Shown in pieces: positions 12,597 to 25,277 of a stretch of DNA of 64,000 bases. This DNA is from Saururus chinensis (taxonomy: Eukaryota > Streptophyta > Magnoliopsida > Piperales > Saururaceae). The number at the start of each line of letters is the position of its first letter. Within the stretch, counting starts at the first letter, position 1. The notes under the pieces were generated by a model. It saw only the letters and a program-made list of their open reading frames with translations. It was not told where the DNA came from and ran no database searches. The translations under genes and the position numbers were made by a program. The DNA is taken from assembly GCA_035235625.1 (NCBI GenBank), contig CP141145.1, positions 4,402,001-4,466,000 of the forward strand, in the 5' to 3' direction.

Positions 12597-13389
12597 CCCG
12601 CAGGATAAACACCATGGCAAGACATGAGAAATGCTCGGCTGACTCATTATTGGCTAGCTCAACACGAAACTTAATCCGTGAAACCCTCAGGTCTCAAACT
12701 CACAACGCTATCTTAGCTGTGCTTATAATTCAAGTTTAAATTAAGTACATTATCCAGTACAATTATGCCACACAAACTCACAGTCCTCGACTGATCAAAC
12801 CGAAGCTGAGCCCGATTCGAAACCCTAGTTCGTCAGGGCAGCAGACTTCACTTACCGTCCACATCATGGACAAAACTTATCGTACATCAAACTCTTACAG
12901 TCTTACATACTTTGCCATCCATCTTATGGCCAAATCATCTTACACTGACATACTCAAATGAAGCTCCTCAGAACCAACCCAGTTGTCGCCCTCCTAGTTA
13001 TATCTCAATTATTATACTTACTTTTCACATCATAATCTGTACGTTATGCTTGTACAATTATGCACACTCTTACTGTCTGACAATCGCCCAACATACAATC
13101 CAACCCAAACCGATCCATTCTAATCCTTGCCCGTCATACTCATATCCTCTGTCATCCGTCATACGCTTACACATCCATATCCAAATCCAGACAAAACCTC
13201 TGTCACCTCTTACTGTCCATCACCCATACCTCTGCCCACATGCACATACACACATCCATAGCATAGGCACATAGTCATCATACATAAGTATGTCTATCAC
13301 ACATACGTATAACATACACATATGGTCATACATACGCAGCTTACAAACATGCTCACTAAGTCATCACTAGTGCATACATACATATTTAT

Positions 13390-13650
13390 ACATACTTCAA
13401 ACATACACGCTAGCCATCACTCGCACATGCATAATCCATACATACTCCAAACATGCACGCTAGCTATCACTAGCACATGCATAATCCAAACATACTTCAA
13501 ACATGCATGCTAGTCATCACTAGCACATGCATACATATGTCAACATACACACTAGCCATCACTAGCACATACTCAATCAACATACGAAACTTACCAACAA
13601 ACACTCTAGTCATCACTAGCACATACTTACATCCAACGTACTTACATCCA
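13390..13650. repeat. ~45-bp tandem array in S2
   Basis: About five diverged copies of a unit containing GCTAGYCATCACTAGCACAT and CATACTTCAAACATGCA. Confidence 0.75.
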
Positions 13651-16554
13651 ACATGCATGTCATATGCATTTCAACATACCATATAATCATGCTTACATGC
13701 ACATCATGCAATTGGATCGTTACTTAATATCAAAAGCATGGAATCATACAATCCTAGCATGCTGCTACTCATGCAAAGCATGCTATCATGAAATTACGAG
13801 TTCAAAGCTCCCCTACCTTGTAATCATGACGTTTGATGGCGAGCACACAACGGTGGCGGCGTCAGCAATGGAGTTGGCGGTCAAAACTGTTGCCTGGCTA
13901 AGAGAGCTGCTGGCCCAAGGATTTTAGGAAGTGCCGGAAATAATAACGACCAAACAGGGTGTCAGAAATCAATGCGGCAAAACCCACGATCCACGGCAGC
14001 ACACTAGGGCGGCCGGGAGAAAAGTCAAGCCAACATATGTGGTGGAGAGCATGGGGCAACGCTCGAGGACAGAGGAGAGGTAGAGGAGGGCTATGTGCCA
14101 ACTCCACTCGGTGGCAAAGCCAACCGATGGTCAGGCGGCGCGAATGCGGTGCATAAACCCAAAAGCACACGTGTGGCCACATGCACACGCGACCCAAAGG
14201 GGCGAGGGAGAGGGCTGAATGGAGGCGAACCAAGGCCCTCAAAAGGCAACAGGGCTAAGGCCTTAGCTGTGGCCAATCTAAGCGGCGACATCACCGATAG
14301 CCACCCACAACCAAAACCCATGGTGCGGGTGGCTATGCATCTCGCACGGTATAGGGCAAATGGCAAGCAGCCCATTCCAAGCGGAAGAATAATCAGGCCA
14401 AGTGGGGCTGACCCTCACTGTCATCAAGCCGGGGCAGAGCCCATAATGGCCAAATGGCCCACAACTCGCTGATGGCAACGACCTGAGACGCACCCAAAGC
14501 ATCTAATCGGGCGGAGCAAGGCAATAGGGGTGAGGCGGGGTCAAAAATGGCAAACCCCTATCGACACCGGGTCGAGGCAGGCTGGACAGTGGCCGGATGA
14601 CAACCAAAAACCCACCGGCGTCAAAATAATGCCACAGACAGTGAGATGGAGAATGTGAATAAAACCCGACCAAAGTGCCGGTAGCTCACCACGAAGCGAA
14701 CAAAGCATGGCAGCGGCTCTAGCCAGCGCCTATGGGTTCCTAGCAGCCAACTAAACATAAGTCTAGTTGAGAACGGCCACAAATGATGTCAAAATCGTAC
14801 ACCCACAGTTCAAAAACGGGATTGAAGGAGAAAAAAATCCGAAGAAAAGTTCGGTACCTCATGGAGGAGCGAAGAGGCCGTGGTGGCGGTTATAGCCGGT
14901 ACCTACGGACTCGTGGCGGTGAGGCAAAGCAGATCCTAACAAGAACCGCTGGAATCCGACGACGGAGGAGGGAGAACGGAGCACCTAGAATCAAGCTTGG
15001 GTTCTCACAAAATGTCACTGGATGTTGTCTCTTTTTTTTTTCTGGATGTCGGTTCTGTGAAAACCGATGGGTAGGAAGATATATATAGTTAATCTTTTTA
15101 ATTTTTACATCCATGTCCCTAATACGCATTTACCCACTGGTTAAGCATCGTAGCTCCAAAATTTGTGCCATAAGCGCGCAGCGAGGCCCGCGGCCAATGA
15201 CTAAACCCCACACCCGACTCTATAGGTATAAATACGGGATATGTGTACAAATATAAATACGTCAAAGCGTCACAATTTCCTGCCAAAAATAACCAGAAAA
15301 ATAGCAGGAAAATCACATAAAATCGTAGAAAAATCAAGGACCTTACATTAGAAACCTCTAGAGTCAAGAAAATTGTCATCAAAATTTATGGTAGAGGATT
15401 TTAAATTCAAAACCTACCTTGTGTATGATGGGATTTCAGTTCTTTTGAAATATCTTGCTACTGTAAGCTCATAACCCTGATTTCTTGAAAGAAATTTTGT
15501 GTGTGTAATAATTTTTCAATGCCATTATATATTTTGGGTGCTTCCACTCTCTAGGTAGCTCCTTCATTAAGAAACTAGGAAAAATTATCATATTCAAGAT
15601 ACTTTCCATACATAGCTCTCACACACATAGGTGTGCAACATCATGAGAAGGCCCCTATCCTTTTGCCTTCATTGGCCCCATGAGTGCGAAAGTAAGCCTT
15701 TAGAATCATGGCTTCTAGATTGTTCTGCTATCTGATGATTTATTTTTCGAATGATTCTGTGAAAAGATTATGATTGCTCAAACATCTGTTTTATGTAGGA
15801 TGATTTATTTTATTAATGACTCTCTAAAGAGATTATGATTATGTACAAACTATGACAAAGATCAATTTTTTGTCATACAATTTTTATTTCCTAATGACTC
15901 TCTAGAAAGATTATGATTATGTATAGATAATGATGACTTTAAGATCGATTTTCTAACTAAAGATTCAATGAAAAGATTGATATGTTATAGGATGGTTTAT
16001 TTTTTGAGAGGTTTTGTTTCAAGATTAAGATTTAACCAAGATTGATTTAAGATTGATCCAAGATTGATCCAAAACTAATACAAGATTGAACCAAAATTGA
16101 TCCAAGATTGATTTGTTATAAGATGATTTATTTTATGAGAGATTCTGTGAAAAAATAATGTTGCTCTAAAAGCTATTTTCTAGCGAAAGATTCAGTGAAA
16201 ATATTATGATTACGTTAAGATTTTGATTGCTTTACAATGATTCCTAATTAGCATGCTTATAGAATTTAGCACACGCTACTAGATATAAATATCTCACCCA
16301 ACCCCATATTCTGTAGGAAATGCACCAAGATGGAGGTCAAGGAAGCAAAAACCTGAGTGATTATAGTAAAGCTCTGTTGACTGGTGTTTACAGTCACAAG
16401 ATGCATGGAGTTAAAATTTAGTATAATTACCAGCTTTATGCATAATAATCCTGGGCACCAATTATTTTAAATTCTAGTGTACTAATTTTATAAGTATTGG
16501 ATTTTATGTGTTATTTTTGACCTTTTATGGTTATGTTGTGTGGGGGATGTTACA

Positions 16555-16573
16555 TTTAGTATCAAAGCCCAGG
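16555..16573 (+). promoter_or_regulatory. Primer-binding site of Gypsy-B
   Basis: Immediately after the 5' LTR end the sequence reads TTTAGTATCAAAGCCCAGG, close to the TGGTATCAGAGCC complement of plant initiator tRNA-Met that primes many plant gypsy elements. Confidence 0.7.
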
Positions 16574-16635
16574 GATATACTATCTATAAAGGGCTAATAT
16601 AATCAGTCAACATAGATAATTAGTATTCTATTTAT

Positions 16636-17559
16636 ATGATATTTTCTCATAATCTAAGAGATTTTATGAGGTTTGGTTATGTGAACGTGAGAGTAGGGTG
16701 TTTAACATACACCTCTTGCTTTAAGAAAACAAAGAAGAACTTGTATGTGTATATCAAACTATTAATTCATGGTTCTTACAATCAATTAGAACTCCAGTGG
16801 TTATTTTTAATAGTGGAGAGTTGTGCCATCATTTTACTCTTTGCAGAAATATCAACTCAAAAATTAGTTGCCCCAGAGGACCCAATAGAAAACTTCTTTG
16901 ACTTATGTTGAGAATCTATTAGAGCGATTCAAGAAAATTTCTCCAGCCTTTACAGCGGAAGACAGTCCCAAGGCGGTCGAGAAATGAACTTTTGAACTAG
17001 AAAGAATTGTTAAAGTAATGAAAATTCTAGACGACAGAAAGATGGAAGTAACAACTCTTGCCATGATAGGGGAGACAGCTTTTTGGTGGCCGTCAATAGA
17101 AAAGAATTTCTTTTCCTGTAACAAGAATATTAAATGACAAGAGTTCTCGACGAAACGCAAGGACTAATGGTAGAGTAGCACTTTTAAGGTCATAGAAAGA
17201 AAGAGAAAAGTTAAATTTAACAATCCAAACATCAATGAAAAATTTCATAAGCCTTCAGAATTGTAGATACAAAAGAGGAGAAAAAATTAGAAAATTGTTC
17301 TAAATGTTTTTTTGTAGTAAACAAGGGTACTGAATGAAGGGCTAGTTTAAGAAGACAAGTCAAAAAGAGATAAAGTCAGACTAAAGCTCAAGGGCAAGTC
17401 AATGCTATTACTACTAAAAAAGCTCAAGCTTCAAAAGAATTTATACAAGTACACTTCTAATCCTTGACAAAGTTGCTAAAGTTTTAATAGTTCTAGGATC
17501 GACTAATTTCTTTTTATCATATGATTTTTCTTTAAGTAATGGTTATCCTATTATGCAAC
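16636..17559 (+). pseudogene. Gypsy-B gag and protease remnant
   Basis: A gag domain is readable: VAPEDPIENFFDLC, then ERFKKISPAFTAEDSPKAV, LDDRKMEVTTLAMIG and ETAFWWPSIEKN, matching the retrotransposon gag consensus (P-x-F-x-G-x-x-D-P, then L-x-G-x-A-x-x-W-W). A degenerate zinc-knuckle zone and a protease-like stretch AKVLIVLGSTNFFLSYDF follow (~17,465-17,525). The protease motif should contain DSG and here reads VLG, so the catalytic Asp is lost. Stops and frameshifts are frequent. The reading then runs directly into the middle of the 3' LTR, so RT, RNase H and integrase have been deleted. Confidence 0.7.
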
Positions 17560-19067
17560 TATGATATATATTAGAAGGGTCAACTTCTTTGAGACATTAG
17601 GTCACACCGTGAGGTGCATCAATGCCACATGGTGCGTCATTGCGATGCAGCATACTAGAGCACCTTGCAGCAATGCACGTCTATAGACACCAGTCACACT
17701 CTTCAGCTATAGAGTGCTAGGCTATTTAAAGGCTTGGGGTGAATTTTCCAATTTTTCCATTCCCACTCTCCTCAAACTTCAAGTTTTTGTTTCTAAGCCT
17801 TTATAAGTCTAATATGGGTCGTTCAAAAGGCAATTTTACAAAAATTGAACATGTCGAACATCATGACGGATTGTTTTCATGATTGGAGTGCTTTAGCGTC
17901 ATGAAGATTGTCATCAAAGGTTAAGGTAGGCCATTTTAAATTATAAACATATGTTGCATTATGAGATTTCAGTACTTTTGAAATATCTTACTACTGTAAG
18001 CTTCATAACTTTATTTTCTAGAAAGAAATTGCCTTTTAATTGATTTGTCTGTGCCATGATATGTTTTTGGTTGTTTGCACTCTCTGGGCAGTTCCTTCAT
18101 TAACAAACTAGGAATTATCATTATATTCTGGATTCATGCAATACTTGGCTCTAGCACACACACACATGTGGAGAAGCATGGGAAGGCTCCTATCCTTCTT
18201 GCTTAAATTTCTCCATGAGTGCAAGAGTATTCCTTAGGTATCATGGCTTTTTGATTGATCTATTATTAGATGATTTATTTTTTGAAAGATTATGTGAAAA
18301 GATTATGATTGCTCTAAGATATGTTCTTTGTCAAATGATTTATTTTCCAAATGACATTCTAAAAAGATTGTGATTATGTATAGATTATGATGGTTCTAAG
18401 ATCAATTTTGTGTCAAATGATTTATTTTCTAAATGGCTCACTAAAAATATTACGATTATGTACAGATTATGATGACTTTAAGATTTGTCTTTTTACGAAA
18501 GATTATGTGACAAGTTTGATATTTTATAGGATGATTTATTTTAGAGAGATTATGTGTCATGATTAAGACTGTTCCAAGATTGATATGAGATTGATCCAAG
18601 ACTGATCCAAGATTGTTCTATTATTGGATTTATTTTCTGAAAGATTATGTTTCTCTAAAATCTATTTTCTAATGAAAGATTATGTGAAAATATTATGATT
18701 ATGTTAAGATTATTGTTGTTTTACAAAGATTATTTATTAGCATGCTCGTAGAATTTAGCACAACCTACTGACGGTAAATATACTTACCCACCCCTAGATT
18801 CCGCAGGAATTCAGCCAAGACTTAGGTAAAGGAAGAAAAAATTTCCTAAGTGGTTTAGCTCAGTAATTATTTATGTTCATTGATATTTATAGGCATGAGA
18901 TTCCTTAAGTTAAAACTTTATATAATTACTAGCTGTATGCACAGGAATCTTGGGCACCTACTTAAATTCTAATGTGTTAATTTTATATGTACTGGATTTT
19001 ATGGGCTATCACAATTGGAGTAATTATTTTCAACATTTTATGGTTATTTTGTGTGAGGGATGTCACA
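17560..19067 (+). repeat. 3' LTR of Gypsy-B
   Basis: Aligns with 10,560-10,909 plus 15,348-16,554 and ends GAGGGATGTCACA, corresponding to GGGGATGTTACA of the 5' copy. It lacks an obvious polypurine tract, which fits a deletion joining the protease region to an internal point of this LTR. The Copia-A pre-integrase sequence resumes at 19,068. Confidence 0.75.
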
Positions 19068-20819
19068 CTCGTTGTCCTTTTGGAAAAGATTGCCTACTTA
19101 TCTTTCTTGATATACAATCTTCACACACACACGTAGGTCTTTAGTGATTTTCGGTAGTAACCCTGCATTTGACATCGTATGTAGTTTATCACCATTTACA
19201 TGGCATAGTCACCTATGCCACAGTTTATAATCGCCATCAAACAAACAAGTAAAATACTCAAAAGATACTATCTCATTAGCAACATAAGAGTAAAAGATAT
19301 CCAAATGAAATAAACCATCAATAGTTGTAAATTAGATAGACCCATTCCTACCTACAATATCTTTGCCCCCCTTGAACCTAACTACATATCCCTTCCTTAT
19401 GAGAATAGGGATAGAGATCAAGTTCTGTTTATGGAGGGAGAAAACAGAACATTAGTGAGCATAAGACTAGTACCCTTTGCTAGAGGAATTTGGTAGGTGC
19501 CCATCACTTCCACATCGTAGTATGTATTATTGTCCATGTACACCTTATTTTGCCGAAGGAGAAGATTGATCATCTCACCACTAGACCCCTTGATGTGTGT
19601 CATATGAACTGTAGGTGCAGAGTCCATCCACTAATTGCCTTCCTTAGTATCCACCATCGTAGCTTAAGAAACAACATAGACAATTTCTTTGTTCTTATTG
19701 TTGCCCTTGTTGTTGCTCTAGACATCTTTCTAAAACAATTTGCTTTGAAGTAGCCCACCTAGCCATACTTGAAATAAGCATTCTATGGTTTGTTATTCCC
19801 CTTATCATTGCCTTTGTTTTGTGGCTTCTTCCCCTTTTCTTGAATGCTTTAATCTTTGATTATCTAGGCCAATATCCACCTTTCTTCCCACTATAAGTTT
19901 GTGTCAGGCTTGTAGGAACAACATGTCACGACCCGGCTTTTTAAAACCCTTGTTACAATAAAGGACACACGATAGATCATGATAATTTTTTTTTTTCTTT
20001 CTTAAACACAAAACAAATCAGCAGATTAAATATCCAGGTCATGATAACTAGGGTTCACAAATACAAATATCAAATCATATGATATTATTTAATGTCTAAA
20101 AATTCATAAAGACCAGCTCATCCATCTAAGTACAAGTCTGTCGCCCGTCTGAAAATAAATAACAAGTTGACTCTCACGCTTAAGGTACACTTATGTATCG
20201 GAGTTTCAAAAATGCGAAAACCTCTTGAGCTCGCTTGGCTTGGTCTCACTTGTCGTCGCCTGGAAAATCTGCAATAAAGCAAACCAAACAACAACGACAA
20301 CTACAATGGAGCATCTCCACCTTCAGGAGAAGAGCTTCCAATGGACAAAAGGTTTTATTAGTATTTTTCGGATCGGGCCAACATCACCCGATGTTAGTTG
20401 CCTACGTACTCATCAGACAACATCTCCAATGTTTCCAACAAGATCGGATCCAGACGTAGTTCTGCCTAAAAACTACACTATACTAAGAAGCATAGCATCA
20501 CCCATGCAATACTTAAGTATTTTAAAGTAACCTACATTTTATGCAAGTCCTTTTATCATTCAACTTGTCTACTTAACAAGCAATATCAAACAATGTTATT
20601 AATTATCTCACAACCCTTGTTCAATAATTAATGCTTACATCTTGCAAACTGTACCACATAAGGGTAATATATAGAACACATAACTCAAAAACATGGGCTG
20701 ATCTTTAACCAATGAAGACCATCACAATGCACAAAACAATGGACACCATTCAGGAAATAATGTACTAATTGTTACCTGAAAATACCGACTCCCGCTCAAA
20801 GGAGTAAATGTATGCTAAC

Positions 20820-21229
20820 AGAAATCCTAGCATCTCTAGAGATCCACTTGGATCAGCCATGGGCCTAGAGATGTAGGTACCAGCTCTGCTCATGGACACA
20901 CTGGCCAGAGGTAGATGAGTCTTCCATGATGCTCAAAAACCTGGTTTGCGCATTTGCAGGGATCCATCGTCCCAAAGGAGCGGAGACCACAGGGGTCTAA
21001 AAGATTACCGTCATGACTATTATCAGAAATCCTATCATCTCTAGAGATCCACTTGGATCAGCCATGAGCCTAGAGATGTAAGTACCAGGTGTGCTCATGG
21101 ACACACTGGCCGAAGGTAGATGAGCCTTCCATGATGCTCAAAAACCTGGTTTGCGCGTTTGTAGGGATCCATCGTCCCGAAGAAACAGAGACCAAGAAGG
21201 TCTAAATATCCGCCATGGCTATTATTGTG
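20820..21229. repeat. 205-bp direct duplication in S3
   Basis: Two successive copies (from 20,820 and from 21,025) share AGAAATCCTA-CATCTCTAGAG, TCCACTTGGATCAGCCATG, GCTCATGGACACACTGGCC and ATGATGCTCAAAAACCTGGT. Confidence 0.9.
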
Positions 21230-21944
21230 AGCTTAAACTTTGACTCCAAGAACATCCCATAACAACCCTCAGTTCAATAACCAAGGTAAAATTCTATGTC
21301 AGGGCCCCGTTCACTTCATGAACTGGTCCCGACCCTAAAGAGGGTATTTAGTCATTATCTTGAATAGGTGTTCTCCCCCCAATCCAAAGATAACCAAAAT
21401 CTCTTGATAGTCTTTATTAACCTTAATTTACTTATATAACTTAACACAACAATAATAAATGCAACCATCAGAATGATCAACATGACAAGAACTCAGACTC
21501 ATGCTGAGATGAACTAACCAATTCAACATTATAATGATAAGGATTTTGGGGCTGAGATGCATAGCTCAAGTCAACCACCTAACATGACAAGTTCAAGCTG
21601 AAACAAGCATCAATAATCAACCTAAGGTATAACACAATCAAGGCTGGAATTCAGAGACAACATAGGCCGAAATAAGCATCAATAATCAACCTAAGATATA
21701 TCACAATCAAGGCTGAAATTCAGAGACTTAATAAGCAAGAACAAATCATGAACTAAGGCTCTAACATTAAGGATTTATTCAGCAAGATTATAATATAAAA
21801 CAAAGCTGAGAATCAAGTATTAGATAAACAATACAACCTAAACTAGGGCTGAGATTTAGGTGTTCTCTCAGCATGATTATAGCATAAATCAATGTTGAGA
21901 ATTTGGTATTAATTTGGCCAAAGTAGAGCCTAAAACATAAGCAT

Positions 21945-22470
21945 CAAATCAGGCATTTACTTGGCCAATGTGCAGCCTAAACTAAGGCTTCAAATCAGGG
22001 ATTTACTTGACCAATGTGCAGCCTAAACTAAGGCTTCAAATCAGGGATTTACTTGACCAATGTGCAGCCTAAACTAAGGCTTCAAATCAGGGATTTAATT
22101 AGGCAAAGTATGGCCTAAACTAAGGCCATGAATCAAGGATTAACTTAGTCAAAGTATGGCCTAATGTAAGGCCATAAATCAGAGATTAACTTAGCCAAAG
22201 TATGGCCTTAAGTAAGGCCACGAATCAGGGATTAACTTGGTCAAAGTATGGCCTAAACTAAGGCCACGAATCAGGGATTAACTTGGTCAAAGTATGGCCT
22301 AAACTAAGGCCACGAATCAGGGAATAAGTTGGCCAAAGTATGGCCTAAAGTCAGGCCACAAACTAGGGAATAAGTTGGCTAAACTATGGCCTAAAGTAAG
22401 GCCACAAACTAGGGAATAAAATCAACAAACTATGGCCTAAAGTAAGGCCACAAATCAAGGAATAAATTCA
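21945..22470. repeat. ~46-bp tandem array in S3, about 11 copies
   Basis: Two unit subtypes follow one another: three with TTACTTGACCAATGTGCAGC, then about eight with GTATGGCCTAAACTAAGGCC. Copies are highly similar within each subtype, indicating expansion after the element inserted or shortly before. Confidence 0.9.
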
Positions 22471-23204
22471 GCAGAGTGTATGCCCAAATCATGACTCATA
22501 AACATGACTAGAATAAGAATTATTCATGCCTAACATATGGCTAAGATAAATGATAAAAATCAGCATCATGCTTGAATGAATTAAGGCTAGTTCATGACAT
22601 CAAAAGGAACCCCTAGAACCAAGCTACATTATGGCTGAATTACATCTATCAAAACTTCATTCTTAAGGGTGTAAAAGGAAGCACCTACATGTACCAATTC
22701 ATCCCCAAAGCTCTTAGCCCTTTCTCCTACGCTTCTAGTGCTTGATTCAATCCAAAGGTGGCTGATTTGTGCCTTCGAAATTGCTGGTTATGGAGGTCCT
22801 TGCTGAGAGAAGGAAGAGGAAGGAAGAGATGGAGAAGAGAGAGCTGAACCAAAATCAATCCTTTCTTATATAAGGCTTCCCTTCTTCAAACTCTTGGGTG
22901 CCCTCCTCCTCTAAGACTCTCCATTAATTACAATCCCGGAATTACAATCCCTGCCCCATTAACAATAGGATTCCAACCTATATACATGCTCAAAACAGTC
23001 CCAAAAGAGTTCTAACCCAACTAGATGTATAGTTGATCCCTCCTCCAACTTTTTCCACCACTCCTAGCACTCCTCGGACTCCTACATGGGCTAGAAGTCA
23101 TATGCTCACAAGCTATCTCATATCAGCAAAGTTCTAGTTGCGTCCTCCTTCTTCCTTGGAGTCTTTAACCCGCTAGGACTCTCTACCTCTTTAAAATCCT
23201 AGTT

Positions 23205-23460
23205 CTTTTAAGACTTATAATTCCTAGTACGTTTAGGACTCCTAACTCCTAGCATATTTAGGACTCCTAACTCCTAGCACATTTAGGACTCCTAATACCT
23301 AACACGATTAGGACATCCAACTCCAAGCGCGAGTAGGATATCTAACTCCAAGCATGAGTAGGACATCTAACTCTAAGTACGAGTAACTCTAAGCATGAGT
23401 AGGACATCCAACTCCAAGAACGAGTAGAACATCCAACTCTAAGCACGAGTAGGGCATCTA
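23205..23460. repeat. ~22-26-bp tandem array in S3
   Basis: About ten copies of a unit with AGGACTCCTAACTCCTAGCA grading into AGGACATCYAACTCYAAGCA. Confidence 0.8.
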
Positions 23461-24347
23461 ATTTGGGTAAACAGGCCCTATGCAATAAGCTTAACTTTGA
23501 ACAATTGTATCTCCCTCATCTGAACTCCGATTCACACGTTCTTAGTGGCGTTTCGAAGCTCTTTCTGTCTATTTTCTAATAAAATTAGTTTCAGCCACAA
23601 ATTCTATCTAGGAAGGTAGTTATTTTACTAAGAATGTCAATAGGTCAAACACCCTACTTTCCACATATTTAATTTTTGAAACATAGGAAAATTAGGGATA
23701 TTACATTCTTCCCTCCTCAACAGAATTGCGTCCTCGCAATTCGCCATAGCCAACCCTTTCAAGCTCGGCCTCTAACTCAAAAACCGTTCTACCCTTTCAA
23801 ACTACATCAGCTGCAACTTATAATTTAAGTAGGACAAAAACTTAATAACCCCTAAAATTCAGGTCGTTACACAACACCAGTTACATTCACATGATTACGC
23901 CTCTCCTAATCAAGTTTAAGCAAGATAGTTAAAGCCTCCATGCATGGCAATTAAAGCCTCCATAGAAAGCTTCTTGTCACTAATATTCAGGTAGAATACT
24001 TATGGAGCATCATTTTATGAGCTTCAATATGTTCTTCAAACCAAACATACAAGACCTCCAATACTTTTTTGGTGGTTTTATATTTTTCAAAGAGACTCTC
24101 CACCTTGGGTTCAATAAAAGTAAGAATAATGTACCTAACCTTGGTGTCCTCATTCCTCAACTTCTCATAAGCTTTTTTCCTGTGTAAGAGTACAATTCTC
24201 AAGAAAAGGTTATATGACCTACTCTAGCACATGTGCAAGATCAAAGAGGGAAAGGATATAGTGAATCCTACTCTTCCATACCAAATAATTATCGCCATTC
24301 AATTTCCCATTCTTTCCCAGTTTAGATATAACCATTTTGGTAGCCAT

Positions 24348-25277
24348 GGTGTGTAAGTTAGACTATAAAACAAAGCAATTAACAAGTATATGGATATATG
24401 CATTATGTAACACTTGCTACTTAATGGAATAAGTTGGATGTTACAAACTCAACATGCAACCAACAATTGAGTACATGGTATTTGCTATAAATGAGAAACA
24501 ACGATGTCACAAAATTGCCCCTCATACACTTGCCAATGTAAAATTACCAAAACACCCTTGTACTATCATGCAATTTCATTACCTAGATACACTTTTTAGC
24601 ATACATTTAAAATTTGAAAGAAACGATTATTTAAACTAGCAAGATTAAGCATATGAATATTGCTGAGATAAATTTTCTACTAAACTAAGTTACTAAAATT
24701 AGCACTAGGGTTACTTTGGTTAATTTGCCCATATGAGCATCAAATCTAACATTCATCAAACATCATACCAGTATCGAATCATGCATAAACAATGATGAAA
24801 ATTTGTTGGATAGACATTGGTTACAATGAATTTTTCACCTAGTGAAATGACTTAAGTACTCCGGTTGCTATTATGGTCAATTCCACATGATTTTCTAATC
24901 CATTAAACAATTAAATCATGATTAATACATTCACCATGCAATCTTGATCATAAACTATATAGGTATGAAAACAATAAAAATAATAAATTAATTAGATTAA
25001 TTAATTTGGGCACGCAGCCAAAATGACCAAATCACCCCTAACGATATAGCTAGTGCTTAATTCAATGCCCAAACTAAACATTCCAAAAACTAAAACAAGG
25101 CCAATCAACACATCATCAACTCAATATCATAAAAATAAGACAAGCCCTATGGAATTAATTAAATGAGGAAAGAAATTTGGGTTTTCCCCAAAACAATTGG
25201 AAAACCCTAAATTGAAAGAAAGGTCACAACTTTCCCAAATTCAAGAGACCAACCACCTTGATCCACTCCGATATAAC
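24348..25277 (-). other. Copia-A 5' leader
   Basis: Non-coding stretch between the 5' LTR and the gag start. The first bases after the LTR read TTATATCGGAGT on the minus strand, matching 8 of 12 positions of the tRNA-Met-type primer site TGGTATCAGAGC. Nothing else is recognisable. Confidence 0.5.

Larger units (their letters stand above)
10910..15347 (-). mobile_element. Solo LTR S2 (4.4 kb) inside the Gypsy-B LTR
   Basis: Starts TGTAACACCCGAG and ends GGACCTTACA, with the perfect 5-bp duplication TTAGA at 10,905-10,909 and 15,348-15,352. The uninterrupted sister LTR at ~17,880 shows the empty site. A minus-strand TATA (CTATATATATC) lies near 15,082. The ~13,800-15,000 part is GC-rich and yields several long open frames on both strands, none resembling a known protein, so I do not call them genes. 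Confidence 0.8.
10560..16554 (+). repeat. 5' LTR of Gypsy-B, split by solo LTR S2
   Basis: The segments 10,560-10,909 and 15,348-16,554 together align with 17,560-19,067. Landmarks are GATTTAAAGG-TGTGGGGTGAATTTTCC, GAAAATTGTCATCA, CAGT-CTTTTGAAATATCTT, the TTTATTTTN-GATTATGATT repeats and the end GGGGATGTTACA. A tRNA-Met-type primer site follows at once. The left end is not resolved. The sequence contains degenerate repeats of a GATGATTTATTTT..AAGATTATGATT motif. Confidence 0.75.
19924..23871 (-). mobile_element. Solo LTR S3 (3.9 kb)
   Basis: Starts TGTCACGACCCGGC and ends GGTCGTTACA, so the ends form a 10-bp near-perfect inverted repeat. The 5-bp duplication CAACA is exact (19,919-19,923 and 23,872-23,876). 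A TTATATAA box near 22,865 precedes the leftward-reading part. It interrupts the Copia-A gag. No gag or pol is present inside and no second LTR copy lies nearby, so LTR-LTR recombination is the simplest origin. Confidence 0.85.
19068..24347 (-). pseudogene. Copia-A gag, protease and pre-integrase region, split by S3
   Basis: On the minus strand the gag ATG is at 24,345-24,347, followed by KLNGDNYLVWKSRIHYIL, a UBN2/DUF4219-type copia gag start, and the helix-rich region to 23,877. After S3 come a Lys/Asn/Gly-rich linker, a wrecked zinc knuckle (Cys and His positions read Tyr: NAYFKYG-stop-VGYFKANC, ~19,740-19,785), a protease start MDSAPTVHMT with DSA for the expected DSG (19,616-19,624), VYMDNN..YDVEVMGT, NVLFSPSINR, and a pre-integrase block LCHVNGDKLHTMSNAGLLPK (~19,160-19,220). 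It ends at the Gypsy-B insertion. The substitutions in the knuckle are mostly C-to-T or G-to-A. Confidence 0.8.

Noticed and set aside
13898-14502. GC-rich overlapping open frames inside S2
   Set aside because: Both strands are open because of base composition. No domain recognised, and the region lies within an LTR bounded by a target duplication.
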